DNA from: Halorubrum vacuolatum
Lineage (GTDB): Archaea; Halobacteriota; Halobacteria; Halobacteriales; Haloferacaceae
Direction: 5' to 3'
Assembly: GCF_900188065.1 (NCBI RefSeq)
Contig: NZ_FZNQ01000006.1
Location: 1-64,000 of the forward strand
Length of the DNA stretch: 64,000 bases
The notes below the pieces were generated by a model that saw only the letters and a list, made by a program, of their open reading frames with translations, ran no database searches and was not told the DNA's origin. Both the position numbers and the translations under genes were made by a program. Positions 45,648-56,700 of the stretch are shown in pieces. Each line of letters opens with the position of its first letter. The first letter of the stretch is position 1.

Positions 45648-45974
45648 ATGCCGAAAAAGACGATTGAGGTGAGCGAGAGAGTCTTTGAGAAACTCTCCAA
45701 GCATAAAGGGAATAATACGTGGGATGAGCATCTGGGGAAGATGGCGGACGCAACGTACGACGATATTGCATACTTAAACCCGACCTCAATATCGGACTTC
45801 GCCGAAGATACAGATCAATACTCATGGAGAGTAACAGCATCTAATCAAGGAAGAATCCAGCTAACGATTCAGTCCGAGGAGGCAGACTCAATGATAACGT
45901 CTGAATTGTCCAATCTATCTCCATCAGAGGGAGTGGTCGTCCAACTAGTCGAAGGGAGCCCGTCTACGGAATAA
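45648..45974 (+). CDS. Small protein with antitoxin-like N-terminus
   Basis: The 108-residue protein starts MPKKTIEVSERVFEKLSKHK, a strand-plus-helix pattern that resembles archaeal VapB/RHH-type antitoxins (I recall DUF7557). The rest is acidic with no known motif. No PIN or other toxin gene follows. The ATG at 45648 is preferred because it begins the conserved-looking part; a frame open 12 bases upstream is possible. It is the first gene behind tRNA-Arg and is AT-rich compared with the core. Confidence 0.55.
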   Translation: MPKKTIEVSERVFEKLSKHKGNNTWDEHLGKMADATYDDIAYLNPTSISDFAEDTDQYSWRVTASNQGRIQLTIQSEEADSMITSELSNLSPSEGVVVQLVEGSPSTE

Positions 45975-46087
45975 CTCTTGTATTAGTTTAGATCTCGTGT
46001 TTGCTTGTATAATCTGCCGAAATCACTCATCAGCGCGCAATATGGATACCTAGTGCAGAATGAAGAAATCCATTCAGCGTTCTGGTA

Positions 46088-46420
46088 CTACACTGGGACG
46101 GTGAACCAATTAATGATTATATTGGTTGATGTGTAAACAAACCCGAACGCGAAAACCACCCCGATGACGGAGGGGCTGAAGTTATCCAATGAAATAGCCG
46201 CGGCGACAGCTCCCGAGAATACACTAATCATAGCTCCAATCTCTGATGTTGGTATGAAGACAAAAATTACTGTCAGGAGTGTTCGCTCAAACACATTCAC
46301 TGCTTCAGTGGTTCCGTCTGCGGACTGTAACATAATCAAATACAATATTAGAAACAGGCAAAGCGCGACCAAACTACCAGCTTTTGCTGCATCACCTATT
46401 GATACACCAGACTGAGTCAT
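46088..46420 (-). CDS. Small membrane protein of unknown function
   Basis: The 110-residue protein has three or four membrane helices (VALCLFLILYLIML, LLTVIFVFIP, IGAMISVFSGAVAAAISL, IGVVFAFGFVYTSTNIII). It lies between two convergent or unrelated genes in the AT-rich island. Hydrophobic order and an ATG at 46420 support a real gene, but I recognise no family. Confidence 0.5.
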   Translation of the reverse strand: MTQSGVSIGDAAKAGSLVALCLFLILYLIMLQSADGTTEAVNVFERTLLTVIFVFIPTSEIGAMISVFSGAVAAAISLDNFSPSVIGVVFAFGFVYTSTNIIINWFTVPV

Positions 46421-46513
46421 ACTTAATCTTGTAAGTAATTCTAAATATATGTGTTGTTATAATGAGAACAATGTATTATTGATTCAGATCTGTCTGCAAG
46501 ACGGAGGGGACTA

Positions 46514-46606
46514 TCAATATTCAGCCATCTCTGCTTCACTGAGGCCGTCAAGAGGATGACGCTCAACTAAATGTATGAAATCCTTTTTAAGAGCCGTATC
46601 TAGACC
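46514..46606 (-). pseudogene. Possible short gene remnant
   Basis: Between the helicase gene and the membrane protein gene, one minus-strand frame reads LKKDFIHLVERHPLDGLSEA and ends at a TGA (46514-46516). It has protein-like composition but a stop directly upstream and no start codon. It may be the tail of a decayed gene. The rest of the 218-base gap is AT-rich with no other feature. Confidence 0.25.
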
Positions 46607-46638
46607 ATATTACGGATAAGAAGTTCGCTTATTCGAAT

Positions 46639-49600
46639 TTAGCGGGTCTTGACAGATTCCTCATATCTCTCCAACCAATCATCAATCTCTCTTCTCCCTG
46701 CCGCTTCGTCAGGCAGAGGCACATCAAGAGTTAGCCGGCGCTGAGTCTTCGTTGCGTAAGTGGCCACACAGGCATCTGAGACAGCAGATGGTTCAGTCCA
46801 AATACGGGCACCTTTCTCACTGAGGTCACCAGCGACACGGATGATCTCGTCTTCAATTCTTCCCTCAAGCTCAGATGAGAGTTCATCAAGTAAGTACTCA
46901 AACAACTCCTGATGAGGGAGAGGAATGATGACGGAGGGGTACCACTCTAACACCTCAGGATCGAAGGATACCAACACTTCATCCTCACCAGCATATATCG
47001 CTTGTACTGTGTCTTCGGGTGGGTTACGTGGGATCGGCGGAGATGCATCTTCTGGAATCTCTAGCCGGTAGAGCTTTTGATATGGCGCATCTTCATCTTC
47101 GGTTAGCTGGCGATCAAGCATCTCGAATGTCCATCCCTTATTACGGAGGATTTGACTCTGCGTGAAGAGATGCTTCACCACTTCGGGATTCAATAAAGGC
47201 TCAAACGGCTTGTCTCGATAGCCAATTCGACCCACGTCTGGATGTGGAGTAGTCCAACCGTAGAGTTTGGCCTCTTCAATAATATCTTCAGGGCGAATCC
47301 GATCAAGCTCTTGTGCTAAACCTACTTGTCGAACCTTCTGCTCCGCTTGCTTAGATTGAGCTTCTGCCTCGGCAGCAACATCCTCTCCAGACTTCGCAGA
47401 GTCGCCCATCGCAATACTCTGCAACTCACCTTCTATGCCCTCAAGAATTGGACGCAACGGACCGACAGCCTGCTCGAATAGGTTAATACGTTCGCCAAGT
47501 CGCTCGTAGATATCTTCCTCAACGGTTTCGTCATAGACGTAGTTCCAGACGAGCACTCGCTCGTTCTTCTGGCCGATGCGGTCGATCCGTCCAATTCGCT
47601 GCTCAACTCTCTGTGGGTTCCACGGCAGATCATAGCAAATCATCGCATCGCATGTCTGGAGATTCAATCCTTCACTAGCTGAATCCGTACAGACGAGGAT
47701 CGAGAGGTCACCGTCGGTGTCAGTAAACTCTCGCTTAACACGTTCTTTGGATACTGATTTCCACTCCCCACTATCTGGCTGATAAATCTCGCCGCCGTCA
47801 CCTGAGTAGGTCCCGACATCACTATGACTGAGACAGACCTTTTCCTTGATCGCGTCAAGCGTGTCCGTGTACTGCGTAAATATGATGACGGTGTCTCGTC
47901 CTCGTGCGCTCAGCTCGGATAGATCCCGCATCAACTGTTTCAATTTGGGATCCTCGGGCACGTTGTATAGTCGCGCGATGAACTCCTCTAGTTCACTCAA
48001 CTCAAACTGACGCACTCGTTCACCAGCAGGACTGTTTGCCCCGATCTGGTCGACCCGGAGTCCGTACTCACGACGCAATACCTCCTCGCGGTCGGTGAGC
48101 GCACCCGTCTCTAGATCGCTATCTGAAACGTCCTCAATCGTCTCAGTGAAACCCGACCGCAGGCTCTCCCGGCGTCGTTTGAGTGATTCTTCGATAGCGT
48201 GAAGACTGGAGGTCAATCGTTGACGATACGTCGTCATCACGAAACCGAGCGCCGTTCGTTCTTTACCCTCCAAGAGTTTCTTCGATTGGTCATACACCTC
48301 GTCAATATAGGTCTCAACCCGCTCGTACAGTGGCTCCGCTTCACCGAGCTCAACCGAGCGAGTCTCGATCTCCCGCCGGGGAATATTCTCGTTGAGCAAG
48401 TTCGCTTCCTTACACATCCGCAGCGTCATTCGGGTGTTACGAAATACGCGGGACTTGACCGGTGTTGTTTCTTCACCTAGCTCCAGTAGGAATCGGAGAC
48501 TTTCGGGCGGTAATTGGGTGAACTTTTCCTTCCAACCTCGCGTCCCGAGACGGCTTGTTCCGAGTACTCGATGTAGTCGACGACGTCCACTCAATCCGAG
48601 GCTACTCTCATCGATACGTTCGCTCACCCACGTATCCACGTCCTCATGTTTCTGCACGAAGGCTTGCATCATCCCTACCCACGTTTGGAGTTGTCTGAGT
48701 CCTTCATCCGGTTCAGAACTCAGTTTCGAGGCCAGATCTGGAAGGATCTCCTCGACCGTTCTCGATAAATCGGTTTCGACCTCATCGAGTGCCTCTGGGA
48801 GACGTTGTTGTATCTCGAAGTACGTGTCAAACGATTTCCGGTCGTTCCAGCCATCGGGTAGGTCACACAGCCGGAGGAGATCGAATAGCTCAGTAATTTC
48901 CAGCTGCATCGGTGTTGCCGTGAGCACGTAATTGCAGGCAGTGTCTTTCTGAAGCTCGGTGAGCAGCTCGTAGAGATTCGTCCCCTTCCGCCCGTGGTGT
49001 GCCTCGTCGACGAGCGTCAGATCCCACTGGAAACGGTCTGCCGGTGGCTCGCCCGGATGTTCCTCCTGCCAGTGGACAGCTGGTGAGAACATCCCCATGT
49101 TCTGGGTCCGGCGGGCGGTATGCCATGAAGCGAGTACGACCGTTGGCTCCTCACGGTTAGAAACAAACTCGCCGATGTGAGAGTCGTCCCATGCATCGAG
49201 GGTCTCGTAGTCAGAGAGGGAGTGTTCGATTCCGTAGGCGTCCCGTAGGACGCGCTGTGCGCCGCTGTACTCATAAGAGTAGACGTTGATGTTGAACTTC
49301 TCCAGAAGCTCCTCTTGCCACTGTGGCTGGACCGTAGCGGGTACGAGGAGCAGGGCGTCGTTCACCTCACCGATGGTGAGCAGTCGCGAGATGGTGAGCC
49401 CGGCTTCGATAGTTTTCCCGAGACCGACCTCGTCACAAAACAGGAGGCTTTCGGGATAGATGCTCGCAGCCGTGTCGGCGATGACACGCTGGTGCGGCCA
49501 CGGGTCAATCGAACTGATCTCCTCGGCGATGTGGAGCGCACCGGGAAGAAGCTCGCGCTCTTTGGCGATGCGCGTGATTGTCGCTTCCGAGGCAGGTGGC

Positions 49601-50280
49601 TCGCTCGATTTTTTCAGTCGTTCGACGTGCTCCTCGATCTCCTCGTCAGACTCGGGCTGCCAGTCGAGAATGTCTCGCTCGATAGCCTCGTCGATGTCCG
49701 TGACCTCGACATCTTCGTGTTCCTCGTTCCAGAGCCGCTCGAATGTCTTCACGTCCTGTTTGACGTACTCGTTCTCGACCTCATCCCACGAGCGATGGAC
49801 TTTGAATCGCTCGTAGTTGCGATACCACGCGTTGTAAGTTTCGTTGATGCTGCCTTCAAACGTAATACGATTCCCGTCGGCGTCGGTCACGATACCGAGT
49901 TTGGGGTGGAAGATGCCCGAGTCGGAGTTATTCCGCGGTTCTCCGATCTTGAGGTGGAGTCGCTCCTCGTCCAGCATTTGGGCGATGAGAGCGAGTCGTG
50001 ACTCACCTTCCTCGGAGAGAGGGGCGTCGTCGGTAAGAACGGGTTTGTTCTCTTGACCCAGTTGTTTTGAAGCAATAATACGGATTTCTCCGTCGGTCTC
50101 GAAAGCAGATTCAATTCCTTGGAGTGCATCCGCGAGATTTTGGAGACTTAGATAGCCCGCTAAGCGGTCGTATTGAACGGCCTCTGAGAGTACCGGACGA
50201 TAGAATACGCTGACCAGAGTGTATTTTCCCGTGAAATTGCTTTCATAAATTCGCTCCCAATTTCTATCCGTAAATACCAT
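46639..50280 (-). CDS. PLD-nuclease-like/SNF2 helicase of a defence cassette
   Basis: The 1213-residue protein starts with a phospholipase-D-like region (FHPKLG, about 120, with the downstream N-E-T that partners it). A superfamily-2 SNF2-type helicase follows: DEVGLGKTIEAG (Walker A Lys about 289), DEAHH (about 424), TATPMQ (III) and the C-terminal motifs IIFTQYTDT and SEGLNLQ...RVEQRIGRIDRIGQ (V and VI, about 870-890). The PLD N-terminus plus SNF2 core recalls DrmD/BrxHII-type helicases of DISARM and BREX. It starts 4 bases after the methylase stop and closes the operon. It would remodel or translocate on DNA; nuclease activity of the PLD part is uncertain since only one HxK motif is visible. 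Confidence 0.87.
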   Translation of the reverse strand: MVFTDRNWERIYESNFTGKYTLVSVFYRPVLSEAVQYDRLAGYLSLQNLADALQGIESAFETDGEIRIIASKQLGQENKPVLTDDAPLSEEGESRLALIAQMLDEERLHLKIGEPRNNSDSGIFHPKLGIVTDADGNRITFEGSINETYNAWYRNYERFKVHRSWDEVENEYVKQDVKTFERLWNEEHEDVEVTDIDEAIERDILDWQPESDEEIEEHVERLKKSSEPPASEATITRIAKERELLPGALHIAEEISSIDPWPHQRVIADTAASIYPESLLFCDEVGLGKTIEAGLTISRLLTIGEVNDALLLVPATVQPQWQEELLEKFNINVYSYEYSGAQRVLRDAYGIEHSLSDYETLDAWDDSHIGEFVSNREEPTVVLASWHTARRTQNMGMFSPAVHWQEEHPGEPPADRFQWDLTLVDEAHHGRKGTNLYELLTELQKDTACNYVLTATPMQLEITELFDLLRLCDLPDGWNDRKSFDTYFEIQQRLPEALDEVETDLSRTVEEILPDLASKLSSEPDEGLRQLQTWVGMMQAFVQKHEDVDTWVSERIDESSLGLSGRRRLHRVLGTSRLGTRGWKEKFTQLPPESLRFLLELGEETTPVKSRVFRNTRMTLRMCKEANLLNENIPRREIETRSVELGEAEPLYERVETYIDEVYDQSKKLLEGKERTALGFVMTTYRQRLTSSLHAIEESLKRRRESLRSGFTETIEDVSDSDLETGALTDREEVLRREYGLRVDQIGANSPAGERVRQFELSELEEFIARLYNVPEDPKLKQLMRDLSELSARGRDTVIIFTQYTDTLDAIKEKVCLSHSDVGTYSGDGGEIYQPDSGEWKSVSKERVKREFTDTDGDLSILVCTDSASEGLNLQTCDAMICYDLPWNPQRVEQRIGRIDRIGQKNERVLVWNYVYDETVEEDIYERLGERINLFEQAVGPLRPILEGIEGELQSIAMGDSAKSGEDVAAEAEAQSKQAEQKVRQVGLAQELDRIRPEDIIEEAKLYGWTTPHPDVGRIGYRDKPFEPLLNPEVVKHLFTQSQILRNKGWTFEMLDRQLTEDEDAPYQKLYRLEIPEDASPPIPRNPPEDTVQAIYAGEDEVLVSFDPEVLEWYPSVIIPLPHQELFEYLLDELSSELEGRIEDEIIRVAGDLSEKGARIWTEPSAVSDACVATYATKTQRRLTLDVPLPDEAAGRREIDDWLERYEESVKTR

Positions 50281-50284
50281 TTAT

Positions 50285-53149
50285 TCAGAAATCATTGAGA
50301 GTCGTTGTTTCGTCTTCTGAACCTTCGTCTTTTATCAGCTTTCCGGCATCTATATCTAGTAGTTGGCCAGTATCCCCCGAAACCAGATTAACTAGTGTTT
50401 CGAAGTCATCGTGTGAATTGGGTATAACCTTGAGAAGACTTTCTACAGTACGTCTGAACTGCGGGTCATCAGCTAACGCTCGGTCATTCAACCAATTCCA
50501 AGTATAGTCTGACCCCTTTGTATCCAACACATTTAGCGCTGCGTGAACTGAATCAATCACATACGGATACGATTCATTTCTTGGGTCAACTGGGTAGGCT
50601 CTCTTACGCCTCTTTTCGCCAGCCTCTAATGCAGTATAGTCTCGAACGCGGTCAGATTGACCCTGTAGAATGAGTTTATCCTTACTTTTGCTCCAAATTT
50701 TTGTATCCCTCTTGATCTCGTCAATTTGAACACCAACCCCGAGCCCTAGTTGGTTTGCGTCGTCGTATGGAACGGTGGGGCGTTCGTAAATAAGCCACAT
50801 AAGTACATACCACTTGGTCAAACTGTCAACATTATCGAGGGTGTCTCCAAGTTCCTCTTCAATTAATACCTCTGTTACCGCCGCTCTTGCTTGTTCGAGA
50901 GCTTGTTCAGGCCTTATCTGGTCGTCATAAGCATCAACTACTGGATACTCTTCTGTGAATACTCGAAGAGTAGGGCCGAACGCACCAATAATGAGATCCG
51001 TTTTTGAGATGTTGACTGATGATTGAAGAAGTTCCTCGGCTTTTTCCTTCGCAATTTTTCGCGTTTTCATTTTAACATCACTCCAGAGCGACGGGGTTTC
51101 ACCTCGTACGGTCTCTCCAGAAGGTGGTTTTCTACACGCTATGAGAAGTGTACTATCTGCAGAGTTTACGTCCCTCATACCAATTCGGGCCAACTTTTCA
51201 CTTGTAACTGTATGTGTTGCAGAAATGAGAAATCCGGAGTTGATTAGAGACATTGTCAACGCATCCCAAGCCCCTGCTTCCTTATCGGTGAAGTATACAG
51301 TCAAGACTCCCCCCGGCTGGAGTACATTAAAACACTCCGAAAAAATATCTGACATTTTTTCTTCATATCGTTTCCTCGCAACCGATTGTTTCGAATCGCC
51401 TTTTCCAACCTGTTCTACAAGACCGATGTTTTCGACCGCTTCATCTGATTTGTTCGTTGTTTCGCTTGAGAACTCCTCGGGGAAGATATCCTGAAGGTAT
51501 TCTCTTAGCCAAACATAAAATGCATCGGAGAGTTCAGCATACATGACGTTATTCCCATACGGTGGGTCCACTACAACAGCATCAATTGACTCATCGGGAT
51601 AATCAAGGGATGCAGCGTCTCCTTGATTAACAGATATTTCTGTAGATTCTACTTCAGAAAAGTACCCTACTATTTCTTCATAATTCTCTATAACATCATC
51701 TACCGCAGAAAGATAGCTCAGAGAGCCTGAGAACATATTTGACTCGGCGAAAGTCCATTGAAATGCGAAATTATTCGTTCCGAACATGTTTGCAGCATAT
51801 CCACGATCTATTCGAAGGGGTGCTGCTCGACAGTTCCTTTCAATTAACTTACTAGCACTAAGTGAGAGAAGCGTGATGATAGCTTCGGCTTCCTGACCAT
51901 CATGTGTACTCCTTATTTTTTGCTTATATTCTTCAAATGCCTCTAGATAAACCGCGTGACTCAACAACTGTCGTGGAGAGAACAAATCCCTCCACTGTGT
52001 TATTCCGTAATTGCGAAGCTCTTTGGTTTTGTTTCCTTCAGATACATCTGTTGTGAGAAGAGTTGCGTAGTTCAGATTATTTGATACTTTGTCTCTCGCT
52101 TTTTTGAATGCATCTCTGTCTTTCTGAGTCGTGCCACGATATTCGGAACCGTTCCCTGATTTATACTTTACGCCGCAGATCTCATACTCAAATGCTCCTG
52201 TTCTGAACTTCTCTTTTATTGTATCTCCCTCAATGACGACAGTACATGTGGGACATTCTGCATCGGCATTTTCAACCGTCCCTTCAGATGGATTGAATCC
52301 TTCTCTGTTGGCCTCCTCTTCTGTTAAATGTTGATAATTGATAGTATTTCCGTCAATTACTGGTTTAATTGCATGCGCATTTCCAGAAGATTGTTTATAA
52401 AACCACCACTTATTCGCTAAGGGGAGCCGGGAACCGCAAGAAGGACACTCGATACTATAGGTGCAGAAATAATGTGATGGGTTTTTATCTGGGGTATCAG
52501 AGGGAAAATACGGTTCTAACTCCTCGGATGCGTATTTGTCTATTTGTTCAGCCCAATCCTTCACATCTTCTCTAATATTCCCGACTTGTGTAGGATATTC
52601 AAGTACAGCTTTATTAAGTAGCCATGCTACGGGATTCAGTTCGTTTGCTTTAGTGGGTAATCCATATCTAAGGGATTCCAGTGGGATTGTTCCACTACCT
52701 GAGGTTGGATCTAGCAGAACGGGCAAGTCGCCATCCCAATGCTGACGGAGTGTCTCGTGCAATTCATTCAGTTCATTTTTTGTTGGACTCCGGTTATGTG
52801 GATAGTCATAGCCATAGTGTTCGGGTATAGTCCCGCTACGGTTTTCCTCCGTCACGCTCTTCCTCTCGATATAATCTATTAGCGACTCTCCCTCAGGAAG
52901 CCGTTTAGGCCCAATTTTCATCAGTCTGAGTAACTTGTCGTTTGGATAGTCACTTGGAAGGATAGATGAGAGAACCGCCAATCTTGTAGCAGTTGTTGGG
53001 CGTCGTGCAAACCAAGGATGAATCAAGCGATGTGAAGACATAGTTGACCCTCCTGACTTGGTTTCTTTCATGTTCTCAATCCCGACTACTTCAGTAGGGA
53101 GTATCTGTTCAATTTTCAACTGCCGAAGTTTTTTAGTAGTTTCTGACAT
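50285..53149 (-). CDS. DUF1156/COG1743-type adenine-specific DNA methylase
   Basis: The 954-residue protein has the DUF1156 N-terminus (KIEQILPTEVVG, HPWFARRPTTATRLAV), the SAM motif LDPTSGSGTIPLESL (about 144) and the N6-adenine motif DPPYGN (about 527). CxxC pairs (ECPSCG, ECPTC) between them form a zinc ribbon insert. In BREX type 3 and related systems the PglXI methylase is of this family and marks self DNA. The start at 53149 (MSETTKKLRQLK) follows the preceding stop by 4 bases; 16 further residues could be read upstream. The gene is AT-rich, unlike the core chromosome. Confidence 0.86.
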   Translation of the reverse strand: MSETTKKLRQLKIEQILPTEVVGIENMKETKSGGSTMSSHRLIHPWFARRPTTATRLAVLSSILPSDYPNDKLLRLMKIGPKRLPEGESLIDYIERKSVTEENRSGTIPEHYGYDYPHNRSPTKNELNELHETLRQHWDGDLPVLLDPTSGSGTIPLESLRYGLPTKANELNPVAWLLNKAVLEYPTQVGNIREDVKDWAEQIDKYASEELEPYFPSDTPDKNPSHYFCTYSIECPSCGSRLPLANKWWFYKQSSGNAHAIKPVIDGNTINYQHLTEEEANREGFNPSEGTVENADAECPTCTVVIEGDTIKEKFRTGAFEYEICGVKYKSGNGSEYRGTTQKDRDAFKKARDKVSNNLNYATLLTTDVSEGNKTKELRNYGITQWRDLFSPRQLLSHAVYLEAFEEYKQKIRSTHDGQEAEAIITLLSLSASKLIERNCRAAPLRIDRGYAANMFGTNNFAFQWTFAESNMFSGSLSYLSAVDDVIENYEEIVGYFSEVESTEISVNQGDAASLDYPDESIDAVVVDPPYGNNVMYAELSDAFYVWLREYLQDIFPEEFSSETTNKSDEAVENIGLVEQVGKGDSKQSVARKRYEEKMSDIFSECFNVLQPGGVLTVYFTDKEAGAWDALTMSLINSGFLISATHTVTSEKLARIGMRDVNSADSTLLIACRKPPSGETVRGETPSLWSDVKMKTRKIAKEKAEELLQSSVNISKTDLIIGAFGPTLRVFTEEYPVVDAYDDQIRPEQALEQARAAVTEVLIEEELGDTLDNVDSLTKWYVLMWLIYERPTVPYDDANQLGLGVGVQIDEIKRDTKIWSKSKDKLILQGQSDRVRDYTALEAGEKRRKRAYPVDPRNESYPYVIDSVHAALNVLDTKGSDYTWNWLNDRALADDPQFRRTVESLLKVIPNSHDDFETLVNLVSGDTGQLLDIDAGKLIKDEGSEDETTTLNDF

Positions 53150-53153
53150 TTTA

Positions 53154-53786
53154 TTATATGTGAGATGTGAGTAACGTTCTGAGCGCTTTAACCCCATTCG
53201 AATTTGATGGTGACCTACACTTCGCGTGCCAATAATAACACTCCTCTAAACTCATTCGGGCAATACTGTCTGAAACAGTACTCAGTTTCTCGTACTTATA
53301 CAGTCGCTTCATTGCCAAGAACGCAATGGTAAGTCGAATTCCAGCACCTTCTGAAAGCACGACCGACCCTTCCCCTCGAGTTACGAAGTCGATATCAATC
53401 CCGCAGTCACCTAATACATCGCGGACCAGCCGATGAATCGCTTGCTGACGGCTGTCCGAGAGTGTCGCGATTTTCAGCGCACACCAGTCGTTCCACTGCC
53501 AATCGTTTGGAGCGCGAGCTGACGGAGCACCGACCTCGGAAAAATCGAGAACTCCAGTGGAATCCTCTCGCACGTTTGGAACAGCATCCGTGACGGACAT
53601 CCGTGTGAGTTTACGATTGCTGTTCGCCTTTCGGAATCGCTTCTGGCGTCCGTCCGCGAGATCTTCGGGAATCAGTTCGTATAATGTGAGGCCGGCGTCG
53701 TCACCGAGCCGACGCGTCAACGCGAACGTCGGCCGGCCGCCGTACATACTACTGCCGTAGGCGAACGACTCTGCCTCAATGCTCAT
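53154..53786 (-). CDS. DUF7680-like protein of the defence cassette
   Basis: The 210-residue protein sits between ATPase and methylase. Its ATG overlaps the ATPase stop by 4 bases, and it ends 4 bases before the methylase start. It has WNDWCALKIATL near the middle and a C-terminal half with EGAGIRLTIAFLAMKRL and ARMSLEECYYWHAKC. That C-terminal pattern matches what I recall of DUF7680, found in this kind of cassette; I cannot check. No catalytic motif is visible. I infer a small adaptor or specificity subunit. Confidence 0.65.
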   Translation of the reverse strand: MSIEAESFAYGSSMYGGRPTFALTRRLGDDAGLTLYELIPEDLADGRQKRFRKANSNRKLTRMSVTDAVPNVREDSTGVLDFSEVGAPSARAPNDWQWNDWCALKIATLSDSRQQAIHRLVRDVLGDCGIDIDFVTRGEGSVVLSEGAGIRLTIAFLAMKRLYKYEKLSTVSDSIARMSLEECYYWHAKCRSPSNSNGVKALRTLLTSHI

Positions 53787-56700
53787 ACACTCACCTCTTC
53801 ACTCTGCTCCGAAGCCTCCTTCACAATACCAGAGACGACCAGTTCGATGTTATTAATCCCACCGAGGCTTTCCAATGCCTCCTGTAGCACCCCAAGAGTT
53901 GCCTCGTGAGATCTGTCCTCCATCGACTCCGTATCAATGATCAGAACCGCTTCTCCTTCCGATGCTCCACCCGCACTGATGAAGCTCTCTGGGATATGGT
54001 TCGTCCCGAAGTGGTCGGCAAACTCTGCTGCGGACCCCTCGAAGCCGGCCTCGAAAATGCTGGTAGAGGCATCGTCCCCTTGTGCGACGTATTCAAACAC
54101 GATGGACGTTGCTTCCCCAATACTATCTAAATCTTTGAGTTTATTCGAGATGAACCATGCTCGCTCCCAGACTTGGTCACCCTCCAGCTCGATTTCGATG
54201 GAGTCCACCTCAACAACGACGTCGCTGCTAGATACGTCGAAGTTGTCGCGCAAACTCATCTTCTTCTGGTCGATGGTCGTGTTCACAGCGGAGAATGCTC
54301 CCGGTATGGAACTTGGTGAGTCAGTGCTTGCAGTGAATGAGAGCTCTGGCTGCTCATCAGTCCTGCCTGTCCCTCCGAATCCACCGAGGGTTCCACTACT
54401 TGATTCTTCATCACTGTCTGGGCTGGTCTCGTCCGTTCCATCTTCCTCACCTTTCAGATCCGGTTCAGGGAAATCGAGAGCGTGTTCGTCGAGCAGCGCT
54501 TCTCCACTGGCATACACGTACTGATCATCGCTGATGATTACGCTCGACATCGGGAGCTCAGTAGACATCCCCTCTGCATCTGAGAGTGTCTTGATCCCTT
54601 CGGCAGTTTCCACGGTCATTCCTTCGGAACAGTAGCCCTCCTGATTGGCATCATCCCAGTAGACGTACTTTGCCATATCACTCATCGTTACGGCTCGAAT
54701 TGTCGCCCGAAGCGGCCTCGGATCGAGAAGAATACGAATGTCTGTCCGCTTAGCGACGAGCTTACGAATATCGAGCGTGGTCATCGAATCCGGGTTTGAC
54801 TGCCAGATTCGGTTTCTGAACCATGTCGTACCGAGTGCCCCCTCATCCTGTGTGATGAGTTTGTCAAGGCTTTCGAGGTTCTCAAAGACGATGTCGTGGA
54901 GGTCTGAACTGTCGCTAACGGAATCGATAGTCTCGTTCGATAGACCTCCCGAGTCCGGATAGTAGAGATGTCGGTAGGACTGTCGAACCGATTCACCAAG
55001 CAGTGCTGACTCCTTCTGAAGACGTTCATCAAGGTCATCCCGCTGTGCACTGTTGAGTTCAGCCTCCCATGCCTCCCCGTTGAGAATTCGCTCCATCGCC
55101 TTCACCCGTCGCGCGTGATCGAGCGCGCCGCTCATCTCCTGCTCACCAGCTGCGAGGGAGATCACGTTGTTCCGATAGACTCGCTTCTTTTCCGATCCCG
55201 GTGAGTTTCCGGTCTTGTTTGCGAGTGTCTGGAGGAGCTCCGGCGGTTCGTCAAGATCGCTCGTGACCGTCACGGCATCAAATCCCATCACACAGAGCCG
55301 AACAATATCGTAGTCGTCTGGAACCTCATACGGAGCCTGCGGGTCATAGATCGTCTCGAAAATACCCCCACCGAGTGCACCCCCAATCGTTTGTTCGAGA
55401 CGGTTCCGAGCGACCCCGGGCTCGATCTGTTTTGCCTCGTTAGTAATGAGCTTGGAGATCTTGGGCTCACCCTTGAACCGAAGCAATCCGTTCTCTGTTT
55501 CGTAAAGGAAGAACGCTTCAGTGTCAGGGTTCGAGCCGGTTTCGTTTAGATTCTTCAGTGCATCACGATAGTGGTCGAGTTCAACATCGGGTTCCAGAAT
55601 CATCTCCCAGAGTTTCCGACGTGTCACTCCTCGCCCTCGGTTCCCGCCGGAAACGATGCTTTTCCACAGAATACTCGTTCCGAGATGGGTTGCTATCGGC
55701 GGATGTCCCATCGGCGTCCAGTTGTCATCCTCATACTGGCAGGCTGCTTTGCCATCATTTGTGTAGATATCTGACTTGGCTGCCGTGCGAAGGTCCTGCT
55801 CAATGTGCTCAAACAGGTCGAGAAGCGTTGACCAAACGTAATCGTCCGAGGGATGCATGTCAAACGCACGGACGTAGTGACGATTCGTATTCGCTGCTTC
55901 ATCATTCCAAATGTGATGGACTGCCCGCGAGACCAGTTTGAGCGCTCCACGGGTACGTTGGAAATTAGGGAGAGTGTCTATCTCTTTGCCGAGGAGATCA
56001 ATGAGGGTTGGGTGGAACGGATATGTTTCTTCGAGCTGTTCTCGGAATTCAGCTTTGGTAACTCTGTCCGGCAGTTCATCCTCAAAGCCTCGATAGAATT
56101 GTTGATACTCGTCAGCAACTCGGGAGGCGGCATCATCGTTGATGCTCTCGAACAACCGATGACGAAGAACTGCTGCGACTTCGTCATCAGCAGTGGGTGT
56201 GACAGCGTGTTCAGTACGCTCAGAGATGCCGTCAAGATCAGAGATTAGCTCTTGCACTTGCTGTGCACGTTCCTCGAATGCAGTAGCAGACACGGAGAGA
56301 ATGACTGTGACGGTGTCAGTGTTCTGCGTTGCACGCATCAATGACCATAGGAAGGAGTTCGTCTGATCGGCTAGTGTTGACTCCTCAAGCCCAACAGCGG
56401 CGGCTTGTTCAAAGTACTGAGCTACCTCATCGATAAGCACTAGTCCGGGATCTTCCATCGACTCGAACAGGTCAACGATATCAGACTCTCCCGGAGCGAT
56501 GCGATCCTTATCGTACTGACTAAACATCGCATAGCCCTCTGCACCAGCCAGCTGGTATGCGATTTCACCCCACATCGTTTGGGTGTCAGGAGCACTCGGG
56601 TCGCTCTTGTTGCATTTAGCGTTGCTAGCGCTGACATACCCTCCCTCGAAGACAGCAGTCCGAACCGATAGATCGTTTTTGTGCTTCTCAAAGCTCGCAC

